Assembly (NCBI RefSeq): GCF_003026815.1
Contig: NZ_PYOG01000002.1
Coordinates: 248,001 to 312,000 of the forward strand
Direction of reading: 5' to 3'
Origin: Photobacterium damselae
GTDB taxonomy: Bacteria; Pseudomonadota; Gammaproteobacteria; Enterobacterales; Vibrionaceae
DNA length: 64,000 nucleotides
Shown here: positions 45,068 through 54,476 of the stretch, piece by piece
Layout: each line of letters begins with the position of its first letter
Position numbering within the stretch: position 1 is the stretch's first letter
The notes under the pieces: model-generated
Told to the model about the DNA's origin: nothing
The model's database searches: none
Seen by the model: only the letters and a program-made list of their open reading frames with translations
Made by a program: the position numbers and the translations under genes

Positions 45068-46702
45068 GTGTTAAAACATTCATTGCGAGCTTGCATGACA
45101 ATCTTGCCGCTATGTAGCTTGACCGCTTGTAGTGTATTAGGCCCGAACTTTGAGTCTTTACAGCCTAAAGCGATACCAGCGCAATGGCAGTTGGTTGATC
45201 AACAAGATCAAGCTGATGTTGCACTATGGTGGCAGCAGTTTAATGATCCAACACTGGATCATTTGGTTGAGATGGCGGCTGAGCAAAATTTAGATCTTGA
45301 AGCGGCAGGATTACGTATTATTCAAGCAAGAGCAGCTCTTGGAATATCTCAAGGTCTCCAATATCCACAAGTTCAGCAAGTATCGGGTAATCTTGCTAAG
45401 GCCTACCAAAATGAAAAGTCATTTGATAATGCAGCCCTTAGCTTTGATGCGGGATGGGAGCTTGATGTTTGGGGTAAATATGCACGAGGAATCGAATCTG
45501 CAGAAGCATTAATGTACGCTTCAATTGCTTCATATCGTGATATTGCTGTAACCATTACCGCTGAAGTTGCGCGTAACTATATAAATTATCGCACCTTTCA
45601 AGAGCGTATTTTATTATCAAAACGCAATATTGAAATTCAACAACGTGTTGTTCATATCACCCAAGTTCAATATGACTCAGGTAATGTTACCGAGCTTGAT
45701 GTCCAGCAAGCAAAAAACCAGTTATACACAACAAAAGCGGCTCTACCATCGTTAAAAATTGCTATGTTGCAAGCTCGTAATGCACTAGCGGTATTACTTG
45801 GTGTATTACCTTCAGAAGTTGATGCATTGTTAGGCTCTGATGCTATTGATAAGAAAATTGCGGTATATGATTCGCGATATGCTGTGGGTAAGAAAGCAGC
45901 GTTAAATGGCACTGATAAGTACTCTTTAGTGCCTCATATTCCCAAAGTAGATAATCAGATTGATGCTAACTTAGTGATGCGTCGTCCTGATCTTCAAGTT
46001 GCTGAACTGCAAGCTCATAGCCAGAGTGCCAAAATTGGATTAGCGGAAACCGCACTATATCCAAGCTTTTCATTACTTGGTTCAATCGGTATTAATAGTA
46101 CAGTCCCATCTGATCGCAGTTTCAGTTTCAGCGATTCTCTCATGCTTGTTGCTGGCCCAAGTTTTAGTTGGAATATTTTTCAATATGGCCGGGTGAAAAA
46201 TAATATTCGCTTAGAAGATGTCCGCTTCCAAGAGTCATTAACCAATTACAATAAAAAAGTGCTAGTGGCGGTGCAAGAGGTCACTAATGCGCTTGAATCT
46301 TATGATTTGTATACAGAGCAAAAAGCCCTTCGTCTGCAATCGGTTAACTCATCTATTCGTGCTTTTAATATTTCCATGACTCAGTACGAAAATGGCCAAA
46401 TCAGCTTCGAACGTTTACTGAACTCGGTTGAGAAGATGACTCGAAGTGAAGATAGCTATGCGCAAATTAAAGGTAATGTCGCCAATCAAGTTGTTGCGCT
46501 GTATAAGGCCTTAGGTGGTGGATGGCAAATCACATCGGGTAAACCTTTAGTTGCTGATTCTACAATAGAAACAATGAGAAGCCGTACTGATTGGGGAACA
46601 AGCCTTGATGAAGATCTTGTTATGCCAAAAGCGGATTTACCTAAGCAGGTGGTGTTACCCCAATTAGATCCTGATAAGGTTCCTGTTGAGGAGTTGAATT
46701 AA
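45068..46702 (+). CDS. Outer-membrane efflux lipoprotein, NodT/OprM family
   Basis: 544 residues. Lipoprotein signal with lipobox LTAC, then two TolC-like OEP repeats rich in long helices (about 60-250 and 300-485), including the characteristic RPDLQVAELQ and LYPSFSLLGSIG. It forms the outer-membrane channel of a tripartite pump. The start is GTG 45068 with AGGGAAGAG upstream. The C-terminal 60 residues (PKADLPKQVVLPQL) are an acidic, proline-rich tail. The stop overlaps the DUF1656 start (TAATG). Confidence 0.93.
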   Translation: MLKHSLRACMTILPLCSLTACSVLGPNFESLQPKAIPAQWQLVDQQDQADVALWWQQFNDPTLDHLVEMAAEQNLDLEAAGLRIIQARAALGISQGLQYPQVQQVSGNLAKAYQNEKSFDNAALSFDAGWELDVWGKYARGIESAEALMYASIASYRDIAVTITAEVARNYINYRTFQERILLSKRNIEIQQRVVHITQVQYDSGNVTELDVQQAKNQLYTTKAALPSLKIAMLQARNALAVLLGVLPSEVDALLGSDAIDKKIAVYDSRYAVGKKAALNGTDKYSLVPHIPKVDNQIDANLVMRRPDLQVAELQAHSQSAKIGLAETALYPSFSLLGSIGINSTVPSDRSFSFSDSLMLVAGPSFSWNIFQYGRVKNNIRLEDVRFQESLTNYNKKVLVAVQEVTNALESYDLYTEQKALRLQSVNSSIRAFNISMTQYENGQISFERLLNSVEKMTRSEDSYAQIKGNVANQVVALYKALGGGWQITSGKPLVADSTIETMRSRTDWGTSLDEDLVMPKADLPKQVVLPQLDPDKVPVEELN

Positions 46703-46911
46703 TGTCGATACCTCACGAACTCTCAATGGGAGATATTTATTATTCGCCAGTTTTATTGGTGGCGGTTTTGTCTCTAGTTGCTACGTGGATAACCGTTGTG
46801 ATTTTAAATAAGACTCGGTTATCACGATTTATTGCGTATCCCTCATTAACGTTTCTCGCCATCATGGTTTTTTATGTGGTTGCGATCGATACTTTTTATA
46901 TCCAAATTTAG
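46702..46911 (+). CDS. DUF1656 family small membrane protein (AaeX-like)
   Basis: 69 residues with two hydrophobic helices (about 15-35 and 47-66). It begins MSIPHELSMGDIYYSP, the typical DUF1656 opening. This family is nearly always encoded between the FUSC or outer-membrane factor and the HlyD gene of aromatic-acid pumps, exactly as here. The function is not established; it may stabilise the complex. It overlaps the upstream stop by one base and precedes the HlyD gene by 7 bp. Confidence 0.9.
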   Translation: MSIPHELSMGDIYYSPVLLVAVLSLVATWITVVILNKTRLSRFIAYPSLTFLAIMVFYVVAIDTFYIQI

Positions 46912-46918
46912 GTGAAAG

Positions 46919-47815
46919 ATGAAAAAGACAATCGTCATCCTAGTTAATCTTTTGATCATTGGTGGAGCTGTATGGCTGGGTTACCAAAAATATCAAGAGT
47001 ACTTCAATAATCCGTGGACTCGAGATGGTCAGGTGAGAGCGAATGTGATCAAAGTTGCGCCTAGAGTCTCTGGGCCAATTACGAACGTTGCGGTTATTGA
47101 CAACCAAATGGTGAATAAAGGCGATCTTTTATTTGAGATTGACTCAAGTACTTACGATGTTGCTTTATCAAAAGCTCAAGTTTCCTTAGAACGCTCGATC
47201 ATCAGTTCTAAAGGTAAAAAGATCGAATACGATCGTCTGCGTGATATTAGGGCAAAAGATCGTGGTGCTGTATCACATAAGGATCTTATTCGTCGTCAAA
47301 TAGCTTATGAAGAGTCATTACTGCAGATTCAAATAGCTAAAGAGCAATTAAAGGCAGCGGAATTGAACGTGAGTTTCACCAAAGTTTATGCTTCTGTTGA
47401 TGGTTATGTTTCAAACCTTGATATTCAAACAGGAACGCAAGCCGTTGCAAATCAACCGCTCATTGCATTAATTGATAAAAACAGTTTTTGGGTATTTGGT
47501 TTCTTTCGTGAAAACCAAATTGCCGCTATTCATGCAGGAAGTCAGGCAAAAGTTACCTTAATGTCTCATCCTGATTTATCGATCGACGCTAAAGTTGCCT
47601 CAATAGGATGGGGTATAGCACCGAAAGATGGCACCGTTGGCTACAACTTATTGCCTAATGTGAATCCTGTGTTTCAGTGGATTCGTTTAGCGCAGCGCAT
47701 TCCTGTACGCATTGAGCTTGAAGCGTTACCAGAAAATCTTGATCTTCGTTTTGGCATGTCAGCATCAATTATGGTGTTACAAGATACGGCCTCTGATGAG
47801 AACCAAGATAGATAA
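46919..47815 (+). CDS. HlyD-family periplasmic adaptor (AaeA/EmrA-like)
   Basis: 298 residues. One N-terminal membrane helix (5-22), the conserved NPWTRDGQVRANVIKVAPRV motif that marks the AaeA subgroup, a short alpha-hairpin (about 90-150), the second lipoyl half (SVDGYVSNLDIQTGTQAV) and a beta-barrel domain. It links the FUSC exporter to the NodT-type channel. It starts 7 bp after the DUF1656 gene. The length is typical for AaeA (about 310). Confidence 0.93.
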   Translation: MKKTIVILVNLLIIGGAVWLGYQKYQEYFNNPWTRDGQVRANVIKVAPRVSGPITNVAVIDNQMVNKGDLLFEIDSSTYDVALSKAQVSLERSIISSKGKKIEYDRLRDIRAKDRGAVSHKDLIRRQIAYEESLLQIQIAKEQLKAAELNVSFTKVYASVDGYVSNLDIQTGTQAVANQPLIALIDKNSFWVFGFFRENQIAAIHAGSQAKVTLMSHPDLSIDAKVASIGWGIAPKDGTVGYNLLPNVNPVFQWIRLAQRIPVRIELEALPENLDLRFGMSASIMVLQDTASDENQDR

Positions 47816-47859
47816 GTTAGGGATAATTCATGGATCACTGGAAGTAAGGAAATAATCTT

Positions 47860-48552
47860 GTGGTAGTTAAAAAGAAGATTACTGAATCAAACAATTTTTT
47901 CTATCTAACATTAGCATTAATTGGCTTACTGATTAGTGCTTCGTTAGTACAGGTAACCACCAGCGATATATTAGAATATGTGTTAGAAGCATTTACTATT
48001 TTAACTTTTGTGGTTTGTTTGGTCAGTTTACGGTTTGATCAAAATTGGTATCGATTTTTAGTGACACTACTAGCATGTTGGATAGGTGCTATCGTTGTTA
48101 AAAAGTTCTTTAGTCTGCAGCAAATCGATATTGCAATGTTAGCGTTAATGTTTGCGTTCTTTTTTGGCACGTTCAAGTCGATAGCAAAGCAAGTGCTCTT
48201 CTCTGGGCCTGTGACGTTTAATAAGATTGTGGGGTCAGTCGCGTTATTTTTATTACTTGGTTTAATGTGGGCGATCCTTTATCTCATTCTTTTAGAGTTT
48301 GATCCTAATTCATTTACAGGTATGGAAAGCATGCCGTGGGGAGATAACTTTTCTAATGCGGCGTATTTCAGTTTTGTCACATTAACAACGTTAGGTTATG
48401 GCGATATCAGTCCAATTACACCTATCGCCCAAGTTATTGTGTATTTAGAAGCCATTGTTGGCGTGTTTTATATGGCGATCGTGGTATCGAGTCTCGTCAG
48501 TTCTAATCAAAGTTATGTAGAGAAAAATAATCAGGGGAATAAAAATGGATAA
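47860..48552 (+). CDS. Two-pore-helix ion channel family protein (probable K+ channel)
   Basis: 230 residues with about six hydrophobic segments and, near the C-terminus, a pore loop with the K+ filter TLGYGD (177-182) between the last two helices. There is no RCK or cyclic-nucleotide domain. GTG 47860 has AAGGA 9 nt upstream. It lies 44 bp after the efflux adaptor and overlaps the AI-2E family gene by 8 bp, so all are probably in one transcript. K+ flux to balance charge during export is conceivable but speculative. Confidence 0.8.
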   Translation: MVVKKKITESNNFFYLTLALIGLLISASLVQVTTSDILEYVLEAFTILTFVVCLVSLRFDQNWYRFLVTLLACWIGAIVVKKFFSLQQIDIAMLALMFAFFFGTFKSIAKQVLFSGPVTFNKIVGSVALFLLLGLMWAILYLILLEFDPNSFTGMESMPWGDNFSNAAYFSFVTLTTLGYGDISPITPIAQVIVYLEAIVGVFYMAIVVSSLVSSNQSYVEKNNQGNKNG

Positions 48553-49672
48553 ACAGATGGAGCAACGACAAAATAAATTGTTCGTCAATAATATGGTTGA
48601 ATCGGCCATACGTATTGGTCTGCTACTTGTTTTAATTATATGGACTTACGATATTGTTAAGCCTTTTATTATTCCTGTATTGTGGGGTGCTATTATTGCT
48701 GTTGCTCTTATGCCACTTACAGATAAATTGCAGGCGGTATTTAAAGGACGTCGTGGATTAGCAGCAACAGTGATCGCTTTGGTCTGTATTGCGTTATTAA
48801 TTGCACCTTTTGTTATGGTGTCGGGTTCTATTTATGATGGCATAACTCATACGATGAGTGTGCTTCAAAGTGGCGATATTAAGATTCCAGGCCCAACTCA
48901 GCGTATTGCTGATATTCCAGTTGTGGGTGATAAGATCTATGAAGTGTGGAGCTTATTTGCAACGAATATGGAAAAGGCGGTAACGAATTTCTTACCTGAA
49001 ATTAAAACTGCTGTTGGTACTTTAGCTTCTATTTTGGGTAGCAGCTTAGCAAGTTTGGTTGTCTTTATTATTGCCCTAGCAGTTGCTGGTGGTTTTATGA
49101 CTCATTCACATAAAATTACTGAAGCTATTCAAAAGGTTTCAATCCGCACAGTTGGTAAAAATGGTGCTAAATGGACAACATTAACCGCCGCAACGATTCG
49201 TAGTGTGCTACTTGGTGTTGTTGGGGTTGCCTTTATTCAGGCTATGATTATTGGTTCAGCAATGTTTGCTTTCCATGTTCCAATGGCTGGTTTATTGACT
49301 CTGGGCGTTCTTATTTTATGTATTGCTCAACTACCAGCTCTGATTGTGATTGCGCCTGTTATTTTCTATGTCTACTCAACGGGTGATGGTACTAGCACAA
49401 CCATCTTTACAATTTGGGCGTTAGCGGGCGGATTAGCTGATAATATTTTAAAACCAATGCTAATGGGTCGTGGTGTTGATGTTCCAATGCCTGTGATATT
49501 GATTGGTGCTATTGGCGGCATGTTATTCTCCGGCATTATCGGTCTATTCCTAGGTGCTGTTATCTTAGCTATTTGGTATGAGCTATTTATGGCGTGGCTT
49601 AAAGCTGATGCAGAAACAACACAAGCTGTAGTTGAAGAAACACAATGCGAAAAAGAAGCGAAAGAACAGTAA
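48545..49672 (+). CDS. AI-2E family transporter (PerM/YdiK-like)
   Basis: 375 residues with seven to eight predicted helices and a central hydrophilic region, opening with IVKPFIIPVLWGAIIAVALMP and containing the conserved LADNILKPMLMGRG motif of the AI-2E exporter superfamily. Members include TqsA, YdiK and Na+/H+ antiporter-like proteins, so autoinducer export should not be assumed. It overlaps the ion-channel gene by 8 bp and ends before a terminator at 49710. The last 25 residues are charged and cytosolic. Confidence 0.9.
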   Translation: MDKQMEQRQNKLFVNNMVESAIRIGLLLVLIIWTYDIVKPFIIPVLWGAIIAVALMPLTDKLQAVFKGRRGLAATVIALVCIALLIAPFVMVSGSIYDGITHTMSVLQSGDIKIPGPTQRIADIPVVGDKIYEVWSLFATNMEKAVTNFLPEIKTAVGTLASILGSSLASLVVFIIALAVAGGFMTHSHKITEAIQKVSIRTVGKNGAKWTTLTAATIRSVLLGVVGVAFIQAMIIGSAMFAFHVPMAGLLTLGVLILCIAQLPALIVIAPVIFYVYSTGDGTSTTIFTIWALAGGLADNILKPMLMGRGVDVPMPVILIGAIGGMLFSGIIGLFLGAVILAIWYELFMAWLKADAETTQAVVEETQCEKEAKEQ

Positions 49673-49709
49673 GTAAAAAATAAATTAAAACATACCGTTG
49701 TTATCAATA

Positions 49710-49735
49710 GGGAGCCATTGTGCTCCCTTTGTTTT
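49710..49735 (+). terminator. Rho-independent terminator of the efflux/channel operon
   Basis: gggagc / gctccc (49710-49715 and 49722-49727), 6-nt loop, then tttgtttt. It separates the efflux operon from the GTPase pair. Confidence 0.75.
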
Positions 49736-49797
49736 GCCAAAATTATAGATTAACTGCATAATGTTCAAAACGCATAACAACAAGAAAGAAGGTGTTT

Positions 49798-50961
49798 ATG
49801 AACCGCTTTTTTAAAAAGGTTTATGATTACATCAACCCATCAGTTAATCCTGATATTGAACCTGCTAGTAAAGAATGGCAAAAATTAGTGCCAACCCTAT
49901 GGTTATTGGGTAAGACCGGCGCTGGAAAATCAACAATTGTTCAAGCTTTAACCGGAGATAGTCGTGCTGAAATTGGTTTAGGTTTTCAGCCTTGTACTCA
50001 AACTGCTTCAGATTATAACTACCCAACGGCTAACCCAGTTGTGAGCTTTTTAGATACCCGTGGTTTAGCTGAGGACAATTATGATCCTAAACATGACATT
50101 GAGTATTGTGAAGGTCGAAGCCACGCTTTATTGGTCATCATGAAAGCAGAAGAGCAAGATCAGTCTGAAGTTTTACAAGCTCTGAAAGCAATTAAAAAAT
50201 CAAAGAAAATTCGTCACTTGTTGGTTGTGCATACCGCTATTAATGGTATCTCAGATGAACAAGAACGCCAGCGGAGCATTACTCGACACCACAATCAAGT
50301 GTTGGATATTTGGGGCATTAATCCAGATAAATTAACCGAAGAACAACAACTTTGGTATCAGCCTATTTGCGTTGATCTTATTCCAGAAATCGAACAGCTA
50401 GAAGGGTTAGAGCAGTTACAGCAAGCACTGGTAGCGGCACTTCCTATGTTGAGTTTAATTACAGAAAAAAATGCCCACCAAACACGAGAAGAACACAATT
50501 TCTCTCGACTACAAACGGAAATTCTTTGGTACGCAGGTACTGCTGGGGCAAGTGATGCTATTCCAGGGATCGGGATTGTGGCCGTGCCTTCTATTCAGGG
50601 CAAAATGCTACACAGCCTAGCAAATCAATATGGCGTTACGTGGAATAAACAAGATTATGCTGAGTTTATTGGTATGTTGGGTTCAGGCTTTTTGATTCAA
50701 TATTTATCAAAACTGGGTGTAAATCAGTTAGTGAAGTTTATTCCTATTTATGGTCAGACAGTGGGGAGTGCAACCGCTGCTGTAATGAGTTTTTCCTCTA
50801 CCTATGCTATTGGTCGTGCGGCTTGTATGTATTTATACCATAAGAGTAAAGGGGAAACGGTTTCTAAAGATCAGATGAAACAAGCTTTTGAACAAGCATT
50901 TAAATCCGTTAAAAACGTAGCAACGGAACAAGCAAAAATGGAGCAAAAGCATCATGAATAA
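49798..50961 (+). CDS. Membrane-associated P-loop GTPase (YeeP/DUF697-like)
   Basis: 387 residues. An N-terminal Era-like G domain has G1 GKTGAGKST (38-46), a probable G2 Thr in PCTQT and G3 DTRGL (86-90). G4 is not the usual NKxD: the matching strand reads VVHTAI. The C-terminal half (about 240-350) contains hydrophobic GTAGASDAIPGIGIVAVPS and FIPIYGQTVGSA stretches of DUF697 type, likely membrane-inserting. ATG 49798 with AAGAAGG 5 nt upstream is chosen over GTG 49792. It overlaps the second GTPase gene by 8 bp. The role is unknown. Confidence 0.82.
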   Translation: MNRFFKKVYDYINPSVNPDIEPASKEWQKLVPTLWLLGKTGAGKSTIVQALTGDSRAEIGLGFQPCTQTASDYNYPTANPVVSFLDTRGLAEDNYDPKHDIEYCEGRSHALLVIMKAEEQDQSEVLQALKAIKKSKKIRHLLVVHTAINGISDEQERQRSITRHHNQVLDIWGINPDKLTEEQQLWYQPICVDLIPEIEQLEGLEQLQQALVAALPMLSLITEKNAHQTREEHNFSRLQTEILWYAGTAGASDAIPGIGIVAVPSIQGKMLHSLANQYGVTWNKQDYAEFIGMLGSGFLIQYLSKLGVNQLVKFIPIYGQTVGSATAAVMSFSSTYAIGRAACMYLYHKSKGETVSKDQMKQAFEQAFKSVKNVATEQAKMEQKHHE

Positions 50962-52498
50962 AATTAAAAATAGTTACCATTTGCTAAGTCGCTTATCTGA
51001 TGGCTTTGTACCACTTGTTATGCTGGCGATTGCGATACCTATCTTAGTTCTAGCGGGTTTTGGCATTGCAGATTTAGTAACAAATGGTCAATGGGTTTTA
51101 TTCTTTGCTCTGATTGCATCTTCTTGCTTAATTATCTTTGTTCCGTACTGGTGGATGCGCCGTTCTCGTACGGTAGAAACGGCTATTAAGCAGGATCTAG
51201 AAGGGTTAGATGTTGAAGGCAATCCAGCTTGGACTGCTAAAGATCAACAGATATGGCAACAAGCAAATGAAACCATTGTTCGCCAGATTAATGAAGAACC
51301 AGAGTGGGATAACCTTAAAGCTCATGCGCTACTGGTTTTAACTCAAGTTGCTGCCAGTTATAACCAAAAATCGGGTAAGGCACTCTCTTTTACTGCGCCA
51401 GAGTTTTTGTTAATGACAGAAGAAGTGAGTCGCCGTTATCGCCGTTTTCTTCGAGAAAATATTCCTTTTGTGGATAAAGTCAGTATTACAACGCTGCAGC
51501 AGGGATATGACTTAAGTGATAAGTTAGGTTATGCGAAAAGTGCTTATGATATCTACCGACTGTTTCGTATTACGACGCCAACTGGCTGGCTGGCCGAAGC
51601 CCGAGGTATGGTATTGGGGCAGTTGTTTGATAATGTCAGTGCTGAGATCCAATTTAAACTAAAAGCGACGTTACTACAGGAAGTTGCCTCTGTTGCAATT
51701 GATCTTTATAGCGGTCAATTTAAATTAGCGGATGATGAACTGCCACCGAGCGAAATAGAGGCTAAAGACAGTAAAGCTCATGCGGCTAAAGTCAGTCCGC
51801 TTCGTGTTGCGGTTGTGGGGCAAGTAAGTGCAGGTAAATCATCATTGGTTAATGCATTGATTGGTGAAATGGCCGCAGAGGTGAGTGCGCTACCTTCAAC
51901 AGATCAAGCAACCGTTCATCAATGTACAGTCGATGGTATCGATCTAGTCCATCTAATTGATTTACCTGGGCTAGATGGTGATAAGGCCACTCAGAAGAAG
52001 ATTGTGTCACAAATAACCAATAGTGATTTAGTGTTATGGGTGTTAAAAGCCAATCAATCAGCTCGTAAATTGGATGTCGAATTGCGTCAAGCCGTAGATG
52101 AATTTTATCAATTAGCAGCAAATCAAAACCGAAAAGCACCAAAGATTTTAGTGCTGGTAAACCAAGTTGATCGACTTCCTCCATTAGATGAATGGCAACC
52201 ACCGTATGATTTGTCTAATCCACAAACACAAAAAGGAAAAGTAATTGCTCAAGCGGTTGAGTTTAATAAAGAGAAACTCAATCCAGATATTATCTTACCT
52301 TTGTGTGTTAGTCAGGACGTCCCTCAATTTAATGTCGACACACTTCAACAAGCGATTGTGTCTGCCTATGAAGATGGCGTAAACACTCAATTAAATCGAC
52401 GCCGAGTTGAAGGGGATAGACTGGATTTAACCGAAGAGGCTAAGCGGCTTTATCATCTTGGTGAAGTTTTATTTAAAGCTTATCGCAAACAGCTGTAG
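50954..52498 (+). CDS. Two-helix membrane GTPase (dynamin/Era-like)
   Basis: 514 residues. Two N-terminal helices (about 17-40 and 47-68), a 200-residue helical linker, then a G domain from about 282: G1 GQVSAGKSS (289-297), G3 DLPGL (336-340) and G4 NQVD (403-406). It resembles YcjX/YeeP-type bacterial GTPases of unsettled function. It starts within the end of the preceding GTPase gene, so the two proteins are probably made together and may act as a heteromeric pair at the inner membrane. A terminator follows. Confidence 0.82.
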   Translation: MNKIKNSYHLLSRLSDGFVPLVMLAIAIPILVLAGFGIADLVTNGQWVLFFALIASSCLIIFVPYWWMRRSRTVETAIKQDLEGLDVEGNPAWTAKDQQIWQQANETIVRQINEEPEWDNLKAHALLVLTQVAASYNQKSGKALSFTAPEFLLMTEEVSRRYRRFLRENIPFVDKVSITTLQQGYDLSDKLGYAKSAYDIYRLFRITTPTGWLAEARGMVLGQLFDNVSAEIQFKLKATLLQEVASVAIDLYSGQFKLADDELPPSEIEAKDSKAHAAKVSPLRVAVVGQVSAGKSSLVNALIGEMAAEVSALPSTDQATVHQCTVDGIDLVHLIDLPGLDGDKATQKKIVSQITNSDLVLWVLKANQSARKLDVELRQAVDEFYQLAANQNRKAPKILVLVNQVDRLPPLDEWQPPYDLSNPQTQKGKVIAQAVEFNKEKLNPDIILPLCVSQDVPQFNVDTLQQAIVSAYEDGVNTQLNRRRVEGDRLDLTEEAKRLYHLGEVLFKAYRKQL

Positions 52499-52513
52499 TA
52501 GATTTTTAATATC

Positions 52514-52552
52514 AAAAAAGCCAGTAGATTATATTGCTACTGGCTTTTATTT
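52514..52552. terminator. Bidirectional terminator after the GTPase pair
   Basis: aaaaagccagtag / ctactggcttttt-like stem (52515-52527 and 52537-52548). It has A- and T-rich flanks on both strands and lies between convergent genes. Confidence 0.85.
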
Positions 52553-52600
52553 TATGGTGATACTCAAATTTATCTATTGAGTAGCAACTTAATTAGATGA

Positions 52601-54232
52601 TTACCAAAATACTGCGTATAGCACAGCCAAAATCACCATGATGCCATACGATGCTAAGTTAAAGCTTGATTCTGTTTTAAATAACTTAGCTTCAAGTGCG
52701 ATACCTTTAGGATCCTCTTCACCTTCTGTACTGCTAAGACTTGTAAAGGCAATGACAACGATAGTGAACAGTAGGGTATAGAGCATCTGATCCATGAACG
52801 GCATAGATAGAGGCATCAGTTTTAGGAATAGGGCAAATGGGATTGACATCAGAACGCCAACGATAGCCCCTTTGCTGGTGGTTTTCTTCCAAAATAGGCC
52901 CATAAGGAACACAGCCAAGATACCTGGACTTACTAAACCCGTGTACTCTTGGATATATTGGAAAGCTTGACCAATACCGCCAAGCATAGGAGCAATAAAG
53001 CAAGCGATAATCAGAGCAACAAGAGCGGTTGCACGACCTACGTTAACCAGTTTGTGGTCACCCGCTTCTGGATCAATGTATTCACGGTACACATCCATGG
53101 TAAAGATGGTTGCTGTTGAGTTCAGCATAGAAGCTAGTGATGACACAATGGCAGCAGCAAGAGCCGCAAACACCACACCTTTTATACCTACAGGTAAGAA
53201 CTGAGTTAACCAAGGGTAAGCTTTATCTGCTTGTGCTGCAGATGGCATGTGAGTCATAGCTGCAGAGCCTAGACCACTTAGTAATTCTGGGTTTGATGTA
53301 ATAATGTAAGTCGCAATACCTGGAATAACCACAAGGAACGGCACAATCAGTTTTAAGTAAGCTGCAAACACAATACCTTTTTGCGCTTCTTGCACCGATT
53401 TTGCGGCTAATGTACGTTGAATAATGTATTGGTTGAAGCCCCAGTAGTATAAGTTCGCAACCCATAGACCGCCAATAAGAACGGCAATACCCGGTAGGTT
53501 CATATATTGCGGATTACTTTGATCTAAGATCATTTCAAAGTGCTCAGGCGCTGCATCAATCATGTGGCTTAAACCGCCTAATACACCATCAGCACCGCCA
53601 ATGTAACTTAGAGCCATAAAGGTTGTTAATAGGCCACCAAGAACAAGGAAGAACACCTGGATTACATCGGTCCAAACAACGGCAGAAAGACCACCATATA
53701 GCGAGTAAATGATTGCAAAAAGGGCTAAACCAATAATTGCGTACATCATTGGAACGCCAAGAATGGTTTCTAACGCAAGGCCTCCTAAGTAGAGTACAGA
53801 TGTTAGGTTTACAAAAACGTATAGGGCAATCCAAAATACAGCAAGAATCGTCTTTAATGATTTATTAAAGCGTTTTTCAACAAACTCAGGAATGGTATAT
53901 ATACCCTTATCAATAAAGACGGGTAAGAAGTATTTACCCACGATGATTAATGTCAGTGCAGACATCCATTCGTAAGAAGCAATAGCCAGACCTATAGAAT
54001 ATCCAGAGCCAGACATACCGATAAACTGTTCAGCTGAAATATTGGCAGCAATAAGTGATGCACCTACAGCCCACCAAGGTAGTGATTTACCAGCAAGGAA
54101 ATAGTCTTCTGTTCCTTTTGTTGCTCCTTTCTTATCTCGTGAAACCCATAAGCCGACACCAATAATAATAAGCACATAGAGGGCAAAAACAGCGTAATCA
54201 ATAACGCTAAATCCTATCTCGTTAGTTCCCAT
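52601..54232 (-). CDS. sglT: Na+/glucose-galactose symporter, vSGLT type
   Basis: 543 residues, the same length as Vibrio parahaemolyticus vSGLT and clearly matching it along the whole sequence from memory: GVGLWVSRDKKG, ISAEQFIGMSGSGYSIGLA, YTIPEFVEKRFNK, LGGLWVANLYYWGFNQYI and VSSLASMLNSTATIFTMD. Fourteen helices of the LeuT-fold SSS family are expected. The unwound helix-1 segment and the SS pair of the Na2 site in the SSLASMLNS stretch are present. It cotransports galactose or glucose with Na+. Upstream lie two LacI-family-type operators (54271 and 54463), suggesting sugar-responsive repression. Confidence 0.95.
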   Translation of the reverse strand: MGTNEIGFSVIDYAVFALYVLIIIGVGLWVSRDKKGATKGTEDYFLAGKSLPWWAVGASLIAANISAEQFIGMSGSGYSIGLAIASYEWMSALTLIIVGKYFLPVFIDKGIYTIPEFVEKRFNKSLKTILAVFWIALYVFVNLTSVLYLGGLALETILGVPMMYAIIGLALFAIIYSLYGGLSAVVWTDVIQVFFLVLGGLLTTFMALSYIGGADGVLGGLSHMIDAAPEHFEMILDQSNPQYMNLPGIAVLIGGLWVANLYYWGFNQYIIQRTLAAKSVQEAQKGIVFAAYLKLIVPFLVVIPGIATYIITSNPELLSGLGSAAMTHMPSAAQADKAYPWLTQFLPVGIKGVVFAALAAAIVSSLASMLNSTATIFTMDVYREYIDPEAGDHKLVNVGRATALVALIIACFIAPMLGGIGQAFQYIQEYTGLVSPGILAVFLMGLFWKKTTSKGAIVGVLMSIPFALFLKLMPLSMPFMDQMLYTLLFTIVVIAFTSLSSTEGEEDPKGIALEAKLFKTESSFNLASYGIMVILAVLYAVFW

Positions 54233-54270
54233 CTTTATAATCCATTGTGAGTTAAATTAACGGAGAGGAG

Positions 54271-54284
54271 TGTAAGCGTTTACA
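54271..54284. promoter_or_regulatory. LacI/GalR-family-type operator, proximal to sglT
   Basis: TGTAAGCGTTTACA, a palindrome around CG that fits the GalR/LacI operator pattern (TGnAAnCGnTTnCA). It lies 39 bp before the sglT start. Confidence 0.6.
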
Positions 54285-54462
54285 TTTAATATTTTCGTTA
54301 TTTATGTCACAAAATATTACGAAAGCTGAATGATGCTATTATTTTGACATGACGGGTTATTTTAACTTAATGAAAATACTCGTTTTATTTGTTGTTCGGT
54401 ATTTGGTTCTATATTAGGTAAAATATTTAACTAAATTTTTAAGTTAATATTTACTGTGATAA

Positions 54463-54476
54463 TGATAACGTTACCA
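54463..54476. promoter_or_regulatory. Second LacI-family-type operator, distal to sglT
   Basis: TGATAACGTTACCA, with central palindrome TAACGTTA. It lies 192 bp from the proximal site, a spacing compatible with looping. It also lies downstream of the leftward acyltransferase gene's stop codon, so it is likely to serve sglT only. Confidence 0.5.

Noticed and set aside
48545-49672. Interpretation of the AI-2E family gene as a quorum-signal exporter
   Set aside because: The family name is historical and many members move other solutes; no luxS or lsr gene is nearby.
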